A stretch of DNA of 64,000 bases from CAWVSB01 sp036960375 (GTDB lineage Bacteria > Pseudomonadota > Gammaproteobacteria > Pseudomonadales > CAWVSB01). Shown here in pieces: positions 33,454-41,923 of this stretch. A program made the position numbers and the translations under genes. Position 1 is the first letter of the stretch. Every line of letters starts with the position of its first letter. A model generated the notes under the pieces. The model was not told where the DNA came from. It worked only from the letters and a program-made list of their open reading frames with translations, and did not search any database. The stretch lies in NCBI GenBank assembly GCA_036960375.1, contig JBALVY010000003.1:186001-250000 (forward strand), read 5' to 3'.

Positions 33454-34227
33454 ATGTCTTCATTAAGAAAAGAGCAAGTACTGAGCGTGCATCACTGGAA
33501 CGATACCTTGTTTAGCTTCAGGACAACCCGCGACCCGGGTTTTCGCTTCGAGAGCGGCCACTTTGCGATGATGGGGCTAGAGCACGAAGGCAAACCTTTG
33601 ATGCGCGCCTATAGCCTGGCCAGCGCGCATTATGAGGAGGAGTTGGAGTTTTTCAGTATCAAAGTTGCAGATGGTCCACTGACCTCGCGCCTGCAAAGCA
33701 TTCAGCCCGGAGATGAAGTGCTGGTAAGCCAAAAAGCTACCGGCACATTGGTAGCCGATCGATTACTGCCTGGCAAAAATCTCTATTTGTTGGGTACTGG
33801 CACCGGCTTGGCACCATTTTTGAGCATTATTAAAGACCCGGCTGTATACGAAGCCTATGAGAAAATTGTGCTGGTTCACGGCGTGCGTACAGTATCGGAA
33901 TTGGCATATCAAAACGTGATTAAAAACGAGTTGCCGCATAACGAGTTTTTTGGTGATGAGGTGCGAGAGAAGCTTATTTATTACCCCACGGTGACCCGCG
34001 AGCCCTTTGAAAATAACGGCCGCATCACGGATTTACTGCGTATAGGCAAGCTGGCACACGATGTCGGTTTGCCGCCTGTCAATCCTCAGGATGACCGCTT
34101 TATGCTTTGTGGCAGCCCGTCTATGTTGAAAGACCTGACGGCTATTTTGGACGCCAAAGGTTTCGATGAGACCTTGCGCGGTGACCTGGGTCACTACGTC
34201 ATAGAGCGAGCTTTTGTTGAAAGCTAG
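33454..34227 (+). CDS. fpr: ferredoxin--NADP reductase
   Basis: A 257-aa FAD enzyme moving electrons between NADPH and ferredoxin or flavodoxin. FAD-binding MRAYSLAS (about residue 50) and the nucleotide motif LYLLGTGTGLAPFLSI (about residues 110-125) are visible, with CGSPSMLKDL near residue 225 and the C-terminal GHYVIERAFVES tail typical of bacterial subclass I enzymes. ATG at 33454 is preceded by AGGAGAG at good distance; an in-frame ATG at 33388 is not needed. Divergent from its probable regulator. Confidence 0.92.
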   Translation: MSSLRKEQVLSVHHWNDTLFSFRTTRDPGFRFESGHFAMMGLEHEGKPLMRAYSLASAHYEEELEFFSIKVADGPLTSRLQSIQPGDEVLVSQKATGTLVADRLLPGKNLYLLGTGTGLAPFLSIIKDPAVYEAYEKIVLVHGVRTVSELAYQNVIKNELPHNEFFGDEVREKLIYYPTVTREPFENNGRITDLLRIGKLAHDVGLPPVNPQDDRFMLCGSPSMLKDLTAILDAKGFDETLRGDLGHYVIERAFVES

Positions 34228-34288
34228 CCAGCGCTGATCCAGTTGTTTAAAGTACCTGCCCTAATGATAACAACAGGACGCAGGTTCA

Positions 34289-35233
34289 ATGCCACAGCAA
34301 CTTTATCAAGACCTCGGCTCGGGTATTACCTGTATTGATACAGGCTTGATGTTTGAAGGTATGGCGGCCTGCTACCTGCTGGAACATGGCGGTGAGGTCG
34401 CTATCATTGAGACTGGTATCAATAATACAGTGCCTGTGATTATGGGTTTGCTTGAGATCAAAGGCATCGCACTTGAGCAAGTGGTCTACGTGATACCCAC
34501 ACACGTTCATCTGGACCATGCAGGCGGCGCCGGTCTCTTAATGCAACAACTACCTAACGCGCAGCTGGTAATTCATCCGCTGGGTGCCCGTCACATGATA
34601 GACCCTGCCAAACTGATCGCGGGCACTAAAGCGGTGTATGGTGAGCAGGCTTATATTGATATGTACGGCGAGTTGTTGCCTATAGATGAATCCCGAGTTA
34701 TTCAGGCAAGCGATGAAATGACTCTGACAGTAGGTGGTAGAGAGCTACATTTCTACGATACGCCAGGCCATGCCCGTCACCACTTTTGTATACACGACCC
34801 ACTGAGCGAAGGTATTTTCACCGGCGATACTTTTGGTATTAGCTACCAGATCTTTGACGGCCCCGATGGGCGCTTTATTATGCCGACAACCACGCCTGTG
34901 CAATTTGACCCTCAAGCCTTGAAGGCATCTATCGCGCGGCTCATGTCACTATCCCCGCAACGCATGTATCTCACCCACCACGGAATGGTAGAAAACCCGT
35001 CAGAGCTTGCAGCGCAGTTGATTGAGCAGATAGACGACTATGTTGAGCTCGCCAAAAAGTCTTCACCAGGGCCCGACCGGATTGATCGATTGACCGAGGT
35101 GCTAAAATCTTATACGGCGAAGCGTATCTCCGAGATTGGATTAGATTTTACCGACGAGGAATTAGACAAGTGGGTGTCATTCGACATGAAACTGAATGCC
35201 CAAGGCCTGGATGTATGGCTTGATCGACAATAA
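34289..35233 (+). CDS. MBL-fold metallo-hydrolase
   Basis: A 314-aa metallo-beta-lactamase-fold hydrolase. The dinuclear metal site is seen in PTHVHLDHAGGAGLL (H-x-H-x-D-H, about residues 71-76), DTPGHARHHFCIHD (about 155-168), GDTFG near 180 and a later LTHHGM near 230. It resembles glyoxalase-II-like hydrolases; the substrate is unknown. Start ATG at 34289 has AGGACGCAGG before it. Transcribed alone. Confidence 0.88.
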   Translation: MPQQLYQDLGSGITCIDTGLMFEGMAACYLLEHGGEVAIIETGINNTVPVIMGLLEIKGIALEQVVYVIPTHVHLDHAGGAGLLMQQLPNAQLVIHPLGARHMIDPAKLIAGTKAVYGEQAYIDMYGELLPIDESRVIQASDEMTLTVGGRELHFYDTPGHARHHFCIHDPLSEGIFTGDTFGISYQIFDGPDGRFIMPTTTPVQFDPQALKASIARLMSLSPQRMYLTHHGMVENPSELAAQLIEQIDDYVELAKKSSPGPDRIDRLTEVLKSYTAKRISEIGLDFTDEELDKWVSFDMKLNAQGLDVWLDRQ

Positions 35234-35363
35234 GTAATAAATCGCCTAAAAATACAGAACCTTTAAGTTACTGATATTTATAGGTATTTTGTATGGCCGT
35301 CGTATTCGTCCAAAATAAAAGGAATTAATTTGAACTAATACGCACAGCTGGCGTCTTAATATA

Positions 35364-35484
35364 CGAGTGTGCGAAAGCAACCGTGTATTTACCCCTCCTC
35401 GGTTGCCGTTTGACTAGTATGATCTCCCCTAAATCATGCTAGCTGTTGCCCTGACTACCGCTCCCCTTGGTAGCCAGGGCTTTT
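35364..35484 (+). ncRNA. small RNA B, paralogue with three C-rich hairpin loops
   Basis: Same design as small RNA A. Hairpin 1 pairs GCAACCG (35377-35383) with CGGTTGC (35400-35406), loop with ACCCCTCCT. Hairpin 2 pairs CTAGTATGAT (35414-35423) with ATCATGCTAG (35433-35442, one G-T pair), loop CTCCCCTAA. Hairpin 3 pairs GCCCTG and CTACC with GGTAG and CAGGGC (35448-35480, one mismatch), loop with CTCCCC, followed by TTTT: an intrinsic terminator. The 5' CGAGTGTGCG decamer and loop sequences agree with copy A while the stems differ with compensating changes, as expected for conserved RNA structure. A TAATAT box (35357-35362) just before it could be the -10. It lies between the MBL gene and tRNA-Ala; no reading frame fits. 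Confidence 0.72.
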
Positions 35485-35562
35485 ATTTTCCCCCTTCAAA
35501 AATTTGCTCTAATCAGACTTGACTTGCCTGTGCTCGCTCCATAGAATGGCGCCTCCAAATTT

Positions 35563-35638
35563 GGGGCTATAGCTCAGCTGGGAGAGCGCAACACTGGCAG
35601 TGTTGAGGTCAACGGTTCGATCCCGTTTAGCTCCACCA
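35563..35638 (+). tRNA. tRNA-Ala (GGC)
   Basis: A 76-nt cloverleaf with encoded CCA. Acceptor GGGGCTA pairs with TAGCTCC (one G-T pair), the anticodon stem CAACA/TGTTG encloses CTGGCAG with anticodon GGC, and the T arm reads ACGGTTCGATCCCGT. A terminator hairpin follows at 35684. Confidence 0.95.
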
Positions 35639-35683
35639 TACATAGGTTAGCGGGTTTGTGAATGCTAACATTTAGTTAAAAAG

Positions 35684-35717
35684 AGGCCGACGTTTTTGTA
35701 CGTTCGGCCTTTTTTTA
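35684..35717 (+). terminator. intrinsic terminator after tRNA-Ala
   Basis: AGGCCGA-CG pairs with CG-TTCGGCCT around an AT-rich loop (one unpaired base), followed by a run of seven T. Confidence 0.8.
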
Positions 35718-35770
35718 CGTTCTCAGTTTTTAGTTTCTATCGATCTGATGCCTTGCAGCTCATGTAGCTG

Positions 35771-36841
35771 CTATTTTTTGTAATTAAACAGCTCAGTCGG
35801 CGACATAATTTCACCACAATGACTGCTCTTGTAGCCTGGTAATTGCGCTACTGCCTCATGAAAGGCGTCGCTTCTAATTTCTTCTATGAAGCGTACTAGT
35901 GAGCTATCTTTTAAGGCCGAACGATTACAGACCATAATATAATCTTCTGTCGTAATCGGAATAAAATCGAGACCAAATTGCTTGGCTGCCGCTTTTACCC
36001 CAAAGCCCACGTCGGCCATGCCGGCAGCCACATAAGCCGCAATTGCGCCATGGGTAAACTCCTGATCGCTATAGCCTTGTATATCCGCGCGACTAATACC
36101 TTCATTCTCTAACAACTGATCCATCAAAGAACGTGTTCCGGAATCGTTTTGACGATTGATAAATTTCAACTCGGAATTAACCAGGTCAGCTATTCCGCTA
36201 ACATTTTTTGGGTTGCCTGCTTTAACCATCAAACCCTGTTCGCGATTGATAAAACGAATTACAACATGCTGCGGTTTAATCAACTTGCGATAGGCATTCA
36301 TCAGTTTTGGAATAACCACTTCATTGGGCATATGAAAGCCAGCCATATCGCAAGCGCCACGATTTAAAGCAGAGAGTGAATCAAGCGGGCTTTGATACTG
36401 TAAATCCAATTGAAAATTTGTGGCAAAGTCAGGTAACAGGGCCACTGCGTAACCGTGGCTGGCGTGTAATATCAGCATGGGAGCAACATCCGATAAGGCG
36501 CGATGCAACTCGATATTAATCTCAGAGGCGAGGTTATCCATTTGCGGCTTTAGACGCGCCATTACCCGTTGCTCAGCCCAAACCAATTTTTCACCTAGGG
36601 GGGTTAAGCTAGCGCCTCGGCCTCTCTCAAGGCTCACTACCTCGGTGCCAAAAAAGCTGGCCCATTTATTTAGCAGGTTCCAGCCGTGACGATAAGATAT
36701 TTTTATTGCCTTGGTAGCCTGGGTGAGTTTGCCATGCTCGTGTATCGCCTGCAGCAATTTAAACAGCATAGGGTCGATATGATTACCGGCATCATCGTGG
36801 AAAGACCAAGCCGGATCAATGTGAATGCGCTTTATACTCAT
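35771..36841 (-). CDS. ModE-like HTH regulator fused to a PBP-like ligand domain
   Basis: A 356-aa regulator. Residues ~20-110 form a ModE/LysR-type winged helix (MLFKLLQAIHEHGKLTQATK, then SYRHGWNLLNKWASFFG), and residues ~120-340 a periplasmic-binding-protein-like domain of the molybdate-binding kind (GYAVALLPDF; NRQNDSGTRSLMDQLLENEG; VAAGMADVGFGVKAAA). This architecture often accompanies molybdoenzyme operons. It is divergent from the formate dehydrogenase genes, and two identical half-site operators lie between. I infer that it senses molybdate, formate or a related signal and controls that operon. Confidence 0.87.
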   Translation of the reverse strand: MSIKRIHIDPAWSFHDDAGNHIDPMLFKLLQAIHEHGKLTQATKAIKISYRHGWNLLNKWASFFGTEVVSLERGRGASLTPLGEKLVWAEQRVMARLKPQMDNLASEINIELHRALSDVAPMLILHASHGYAVALLPDFATNFQLDLQYQSPLDSLSALNRGACDMAGFHMPNEVVIPKLMNAYRKLIKPQHVVIRFINREQGLMVKAGNPKNVSGIADLVNSELKFINRQNDSGTRSLMDQLLENEGISRADIQGYSDQEFTHGAIAAYVAAGMADVGFGVKAAAKQFGLDFIPITTEDYIMVCNRSALKDSSLVRFIEEIRSDAFHEAVAQLPGYKSSHCGEIMSPTELFNYKK

Positions 36842-36859
36842 AGTTTCCTATATCCATAA

Positions 36860-36877
36860 TATGCATTTTTATGCATA
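36860..36877. promoter_or_regulatory. operator TATGCA-N6-TGCATA, copy 1
   Basis: TATGCA (36860-36865), six bases, TGCATA (36872-36877); the wider palindrome AATATGCAT-TTTT-ATGCATATT is perfect. It lies 19 bp upstream of the ModE-like regulator start, in the divergent formate dehydrogenase promoter region, and matches copy 2 in both half sites and spacing. Confidence 0.65.
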
Positions 36878-36940
36878 TTTAGTCTATTTCCTGTAAATGT
36901 TAATATATTTAACAGAATCGGAGTTCATTATTCAACTAAA

Positions 36941-36958
36941 TATGCAGCGCAGTGCATA
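36941..36958. promoter_or_regulatory. operator TATGCA-N6-TGCATA, copy 2
   Basis: TATGCA (36941-36946), GCGCAG, TGCATA (36953-36958), 18 bp before the fdsG start. Its centre is 81 bp from that of copy 1, close to eight helical turns, so one dimer pair could loop the DNA and control both divergent units. Confidence 0.65.
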
Positions 36959-36976
36959 ACTATGGTAATCAGATAA

Positions 36977-37477
36977 ATGACGGAATTAGCCAGCGCCACC
37001 GACCAGACTGCCACGCTGAATGGTATTATTGAGTCCCATCGGCATTTAGAAGGGCCGCTGTTGCCTATTCTTCATTCTATTCAGCAGGTCTATGGGTTTA
37101 TTCCAGATCCGGCTGTGATTCTTATGGCTGAGCAGCTGCAACTATCACGCGCTGAAGTTCACGGTGTAATCAGCTTTTATCATTTCTTTCGCACCACCCC
37201 GCCAGGCAAAAATACCCTTCAGATTTGTCGCGCCGAGTCCTGCCAATCCATGGGTAGTCGAGCACTGGAGCAACAAATTAAACAACGTCTGAAAGTCGAC
37301 TACCATCAAACCACCGCCGATGGTGAAATCACTTTGGAGCCGGTCTACTGTTTAGGCAACTGTGCTTGCTCTCCGTCCATCCGGGTTAATGACCAAATAC
37401 ACGGCCGAATTAACATGGATCGTTTTGAGGATGTTCTGGATGAATTGCTGACCGTTGCCGTCGAGGTGAAATTATGA
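36977..37477 (+). CDS. fdsG: NAD-dependent formate dehydrogenase gamma subunit (NuoE-like)
   Basis: A 166-aa thioredoxin-fold [2Fe-2S] subunit related to NuoE/HoxE. Cysteine ligands are visible in CRAESCQSMGS (C-x4-C, about residues 86-91) and YCLGNCACSPSIRVND (C-x3-C, about 122-128). It passes electrons in the soluble cytoplasmic formate dehydrogenase complex. Start ATG at 36977 lies close after operator copy 2. Its stop overlaps the fdsB start by four bases (ATGA). Confidence 0.92.
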   Translation: MTELASATDQTATLNGIIESHRHLEGPLLPILHSIQQVYGFIPDPAVILMAEQLQLSRAEVHGVISFYHFFRTTPPGKNTLQICRAESCQSMGSRALEQQIKQRLKVDYHQTTADGEITLEPVYCLGNCACSPSIRVNDQIHGRINMDRFEDVLDELLTVAVEVKL

Positions 37478-39033
37478 GCATTAAAGTTTATATATCCCGC
37501 GATACCACGGCCGTTTCTTTAGGGGCCGATAAAATCGTTGCCGAGCTGGAACGACAAAATGAGAATATTGAGATTATACGCAACGGCTCGCGCGGCCTTT
37601 TTTGGCTCGAACCTATGGTCGAAGTCGACACTGCTAAGGGGCGAGTCGCCTACGGTCCGGTTCAAAAACATGATGTTGAAAGCTTGTTAGCGAGTAGTTT
37701 TTTGCAGGGTGCTAGCCAGCATGAGCTCTATTTGGGGCTAACAGAAGAGATTCCCTATTTAGCCAAACAGCAGCGTGTCACTTTTTCCCGGGTCGGTGTT
37801 ATTGACCCGGTTTCCCTTGATGACTATCGCGCCCATGGCGGCTTAACAGGTCTGGAAAAAGCCATAGAGTTGTCATCGCAACAAATCGTAGACGAGGTAA
37901 AAGACTCGGGTCTGCGCGGTCGCGGTGGCGCCGCTTTCCCCACCGGTATTAAGTGGCAAACTGTTCTCAATGCTGTGAGCCCCAAAAAATACATCGTCTG
38001 TAATGCCGACGAAGGTGACTCAGGTACTTTCGCTGATCGAATGTTAATGGAAGGTGATCCTTTCTGTTTAATTGAAGGGATGATTATTGCAGGCCTGGCA
38101 GTCGGTGCCGACCAAGGCTATATCTATTTGCGTGAAGAATACCCCGTAGCCCATCAAATTTTTAATGAAGCGATTGAAGTAGCGATTGCGGCCAAGTTAT
38201 TAGGCAGCAATGTCTTAGGTACCGGCAGAGCGTTCAATCTTGAAGTTCGCCTGGGTGCTGGCGCTTATATCTGCGGGGAAGAAACCTCGTTACTCGAAAG
38301 CCTCGAAGGTAAACGTGGCATGGTTCGTGCCAAGCCACCGCTTCCCGCCATTGTGGGTTTATTTGGCAAGCCTACCGTGGTTAACAATGTTTTATCGCTT
38401 GCCTCAATACCCGATATCCTGGCCAATGGCGCCAGCCAGTATCAGGGCTATGGCGTGGGACGCTCTCGCGGTACTCTGGCATTTCAATTGGCAGGAAACA
38501 TCAAATACGGCGGATTAGTCGAGTTGGCCTTTGGTCCGACCTTAAAAACGCTACTAGAAGATTTTGGCGGCGGCACCCGCAGCGGTCGCCCCATGCGTTC
38601 AGTTCAAGTGGGCGGGCCTTTAGGGGCTTACCTTCCGCAAGAACAATGGGACACTTCACTGGATTATGAAGCCTTTACCGCCATTGGCGCGGTACTCGGA
38701 CACGGTGGTGTTGTAGCCTTTGACGATAGCGTTGATATGGCTGAACAAGCCCGCTTCTCCATGGAGTTTTGTGCGATTGAATCCTGTGGTAAGTGCACGC
38801 CTTGCCGAATAGGTTCTACCCGTGGCGTTGAAGTGATTGATCGCATTTGTAATAACGAACAACGCGAAGAAAACCTTGAACTACTCGAAGAGCTTTGCGA
38901 CACCATGATCAATACGTCGCTTTGTGCCATGGGGGGCATGACTCCCTTCCCGGTACAGAGTGCACTGCAGCACTTTCCTGAAGATTTTAATAAACAAGCG
39001 AATAGCGTAACCGAGGCGGCTGAGCATGCTTAA
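37474..39033 (+). CDS. fdsB: NAD-dependent formate dehydrogenase beta subunit (NuoF-like)
   Basis: A 519-aa FMN- and NAD-binding subunit. An N-terminal thioredoxin-like part is followed by the NuoF core: LRGRGGAAFPTGIKWQ (NAD/FMN site, about residues 145-160), NADEGDSGTFADRMLMEGDP, GAYICGEETSLLESLEGKRG and the [4Fe-4S] ligands ESCGKCTPCRIGSTRG near residue 430, with the fourth Cys in TSLCAMGG. It reduces NAD with electrons from formate. Overlaps fdsG by four bases and fdsA by eight. Confidence 0.94.
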   Translation: MSIKVYISRDTTAVSLGADKIVAELERQNENIEIIRNGSRGLFWLEPMVEVDTAKGRVAYGPVQKHDVESLLASSFLQGASQHELYLGLTEEIPYLAKQQRVTFSRVGVIDPVSLDDYRAHGGLTGLEKAIELSSQQIVDEVKDSGLRGRGGAAFPTGIKWQTVLNAVSPKKYIVCNADEGDSGTFADRMLMEGDPFCLIEGMIIAGLAVGADQGYIYLREEYPVAHQIFNEAIEVAIAAKLLGSNVLGTGRAFNLEVRLGAGAYICGEETSLLESLEGKRGMVRAKPPLPAIVGLFGKPTVVNNVLSLASIPDILANGASQYQGYGVGRSRGTLAFQLAGNIKYGGLVELAFGPTLKTLLEDFGGGTRSGRPMRSVQVGGPLGAYLPQEQWDTSLDYEAFTAIGAVLGHGGVVAFDDSVDMAEQARFSMEFCAIESCGKCTPCRIGSTRGVEVIDRICNNEQREENLELLEELCDTMINTSLCAMGGMTPFPVQSALQHFPEDFNKQANSVTEAAEHA

Positions 39034-41923
39034 TCACTGGGACCCAAAAGATATTGACGTCAATAAAGATTACGGTACGCCGGCGCCTTTTTCAGTGTAT
39101 TCGGACGAATATACAAAGCTAAAACCCATTAGCCTCACAATCGATGGCCAGCAGATAAGCGTACCGGAAGGCACCTCCGTTATGCGGGCCGCCGCTATGG
39201 CCGACATTAATATACCCAAACTCTGTGCTACCGATTCTCTCGAGGCCTTCGGCTCATGCCGCATCTGCCTGGTTGAAATTGAAGGCCGTCGAGGTTATCC
39301 GGCTTCATGTACCACCCCGGCAGAAGAGGGAATGGAAGTCCTGACGCAAACAGGAAAACTCGCCAAATTACGCCGCAACGTAATGGAGCTGTATATCTCC
39401 GATCACCCACTCGACTGCCTCACTTGCCCCAGTAACGGCGACTGCGAATTACAAGATATGGCAGGCTCCGTAGGCTTGCGCGATGTACGCTATGGCTTTG
39501 AAGGCGAAAACCACCTAGAGGTCGAAAAAGACAGCTCCAACCCTTACTTCACCTTCGATGCCAGCAAGTGCATCGTGTGTTCGCGTTGTATACGCGCCTG
39601 CGAAGAAGTCCAGGGTACCTTTGCTCTTACCATTGATGGTCGTGGTTTTGACTCTAAGGTTGTTGCCGGTCAAAATCAGGACTTTATGGATTCCGACTGT
39701 GTTTCCTGTGGCGCCTGCGTGCAGGCCTGCCCTACGGCAACACTGATGGATAACTCGATTATTGAACAAGGCCAACCCGAACACAGCGTGATTACCACCT
39801 GCGCCTATTGTGGTGTTGGCTGCGCCTTTAAAGCCGACATGAAAGGTGACAAAGTTATTCGTATGACGCCCTATAAAGGCGGGCCTGCCAATCGCGGCCA
39901 CTCCTGCGTCAAAGGTCGATTTGCTTTTGGTTATGCTACCCATAGCGACCGAGTCACCGAGCCGATGATTCGCGACAGTATCGACCAGCCCTGGCGTGAA
40001 GTTAGCTGGGAAGAAGCACTGACTTTTGCCGCTAGCCGTATCCGTGGTATTCAAAAACAATATGGTCGTACCAGTGTCGGTGGTATTACCTCATCGCGCT
40101 GTACCAACGAAGAAACCTATTTAGTGCAAAAATTAGTCCGTGCAGCCTTCGGTAATAATAACGTCGATACCTGCGCCCGCGTATGTCACTCGCCAACGGG
40201 TTATGGCTTAAAACAAACGCTTGGTGAATCTGCCGGTACACAAACCTTTGACTCAGTTGAAAAAGCTGACGTGATCATAGTCATTGGCGCCAACCCGACG
40301 GACGGTCATCCGGTTTTTGGTTCCCGTTTACGCAAACGTTTGCGAGAAGGAGCGGCATTAATTGTTGCTGACCCACGCGAAATTGATGTTTTAAATACCC
40401 CTCACGCTTCTTACACAGCACATTTGCCCTTACGCCCGGGAACCAACGTCGCGTTTATTAATGCGATGGCTTACACCATTGTTGAGGAAGCTTTGGAGGA
40501 CAAAGAGTTTATTTCCAAACGCTGTGAAAAGTCCGCCTATGAGGAATGGAAAGCGTCTATTACGAACCCCATAAACTCTCCGGAAGCCAGTGCCGATATT
40601 ACCGGCATTAATGCTACTGACTTGCGCAAAGCGGCGCGCCAATATGCTACCGCTGGCAATGGCGCCATCTATTATGGTCTCGGAGTGACCGAACACAGCC
40701 AAGGCTCAACCATGGTTATGGGTATTGCTAATCTTGCCATGCTGACCGGAAATATTGGCCGTGAGGGCGTGGGAGTTAACCCTCTACGCGGACAAAACAA
40801 TGTGCAGGGTTCATGTGACATGGGTTCTTTTCCACATGAATTGCCCGGTTACCGTTCTGTGGGCGACGACAGCGTACGCGGCAGTTTTGAAGCCGCTTGG
40901 GGCGTTGAGCTCGACCCTAAGCCGGGCTTTCGTATTAACAACATGCTTAACGAAGCGGTGGCAGGCAATTATAAAGGTCTGTACTGCCAAGGGGAGGACA
41001 TCGCCCAGTCGGATCCAAATACGCAACACGTTGAAGCCGCTTTGCGCAATATGGAATGTATTATTGTGCAAGATATTTTCTTAAACGAAACCGCGAAATA
41101 TGCCCACGTATTTTTACCCGGTTCTTCGTTCCTGGAAAAAGACGGCACTTTCACCAATGCCGAGCGCCGCATCTCTCCGGTGCGTAAAGTGATGTCGCCG
41201 CTAGCGGGTAAGGCAGATTGGGAGGCTACTATGGCGCTATCTAACGCATTGGGCTATCCCATGAACTACCAGAATCCATCAGAAATCATGGATGAAATCG
41301 CCAGCCTCACTCCCACTTTTAAAGGTGTGAATTATCAACGTCTTGAGGAGGAGGGATCTATTCAATGGCCTTGTAATGATGAAATGCCTAATGGTACTCC
41401 CATTATGCACACCGAAGAGTTTACTCGCGGCAAGGGTCTGTTTATTAATACTGAATACGTACCGACAACCGAAAAAATTACCAGGCGCTTTCCGCTGTTA
41501 TTGACCACCGGCCGTATTTTGTCGCATTACAATGTGGGCGCCCAAACACGTCGCACCGAAAATGTTACTTGGCACACTGAAGATATACTCGAACTGCACA
41601 GCGTTGATGCAGAAGACCGCGGTATCGTCGATGGCGATAAAGTCGAAATAGTCAGCCGTTCAGGCGCGACCGCGCTGACAGCAAAAGTTTCTGATCGTAT
41701 GCAACCCGGCGTGGTCTATACCACGTTCCACCATCCGGAAAGTGGTGCTAACGTCATCACTACCGATAACTCTGACTGGGCAACCAACTGCCCGGAGTAC
41801 AAGGTCACTGCCGTGCAACTCAATAAAGTCAGTGAGCAATCCCGCTGGCAGAAACACTTCGAGCAATTTTCCCAAGAGCAGTTAGGCTATCTGCACGAGA
41901 GAATTGAAAGTGAAACATCATGA
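39026..41923 (+). CDS. fdsA: NAD-dependent formate dehydrogenase alpha (catalytic) subunit
   Basis: A 965-aa molybdenum or tungsten bis-MGD enzyme. The N terminus carries a [2Fe-2S] ferredoxin domain (LEAFGSCRICLVEIEG), a His/Cys cluster segment (SDHPLDCLTCPSNGDCELQD), two [4Fe-4S] clusters (CIVCSRCIRACEE and CVSCGACVQACPT) and the FdhF-type cluster (CAYCGVGCAFKADM). The catalytic ligand is Cys, not selenocysteine, in DTCARVCHSPTGYG (Cys about residue 387). It oxidises formate to CO2, passing electrons to FdsG/FdsB. Length and order agree with Cupriavidus- and Rhodobacter-type FdsA. The start overlaps fdsB; the stop overlaps fdhD. Confidence 0.95.
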   Translation: MLNHWDPKDIDVNKDYGTPAPFSVYSDEYTKLKPISLTIDGQQISVPEGTSVMRAAAMADINIPKLCATDSLEAFGSCRICLVEIEGRRGYPASCTTPAEEGMEVLTQTGKLAKLRRNVMELYISDHPLDCLTCPSNGDCELQDMAGSVGLRDVRYGFEGENHLEVEKDSSNPYFTFDASKCIVCSRCIRACEEVQGTFALTIDGRGFDSKVVAGQNQDFMDSDCVSCGACVQACPTATLMDNSIIEQGQPEHSVITTCAYCGVGCAFKADMKGDKVIRMTPYKGGPANRGHSCVKGRFAFGYATHSDRVTEPMIRDSIDQPWREVSWEEALTFAASRIRGIQKQYGRTSVGGITSSRCTNEETYLVQKLVRAAFGNNNVDTCARVCHSPTGYGLKQTLGESAGTQTFDSVEKADVIIVIGANPTDGHPVFGSRLRKRLREGAALIVADPREIDVLNTPHASYTAHLPLRPGTNVAFINAMAYTIVEEALEDKEFISKRCEKSAYEEWKASITNPINSPEASADITGINATDLRKAARQYATAGNGAIYYGLGVTEHSQGSTMVMGIANLAMLTGNIGREGVGVNPLRGQNNVQGSCDMGSFPHELPGYRSVGDDSVRGSFEAAWGVELDPKPGFRINNMLNEAVAGNYKGLYCQGEDIAQSDPNTQHVEAALRNMECIIVQDIFLNETAKYAHVFLPGSSFLEKDGTFTNAERRISPVRKVMSPLAGKADWEATMALSNALGYPMNYQNPSEIMDEIASLTPTFKGVNYQRLEEEGSIQWPCNDEMPNGTPIMHTEEFTRGKGLFINTEYVPTTEKITRRFPLLLTTGRILSHYNVGAQTRRTENVTWHTEDILELHSVDAEDRGIVDGDKVEIVSRSGATALTAKVSDRMQPGVVYTTFHHPESGANVITTDNSDWATNCPEYKVTAVQLNKVSEQSRWQKHFEQFSQEQLGYLHERIESETS

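Noticed and set aside
39515..40060. 181-codon minus-strand frame inside fdsA
   Set aside because: It is antisense to conserved iron-sulfur and molybdopterin coding sequence and has no ribosome site.
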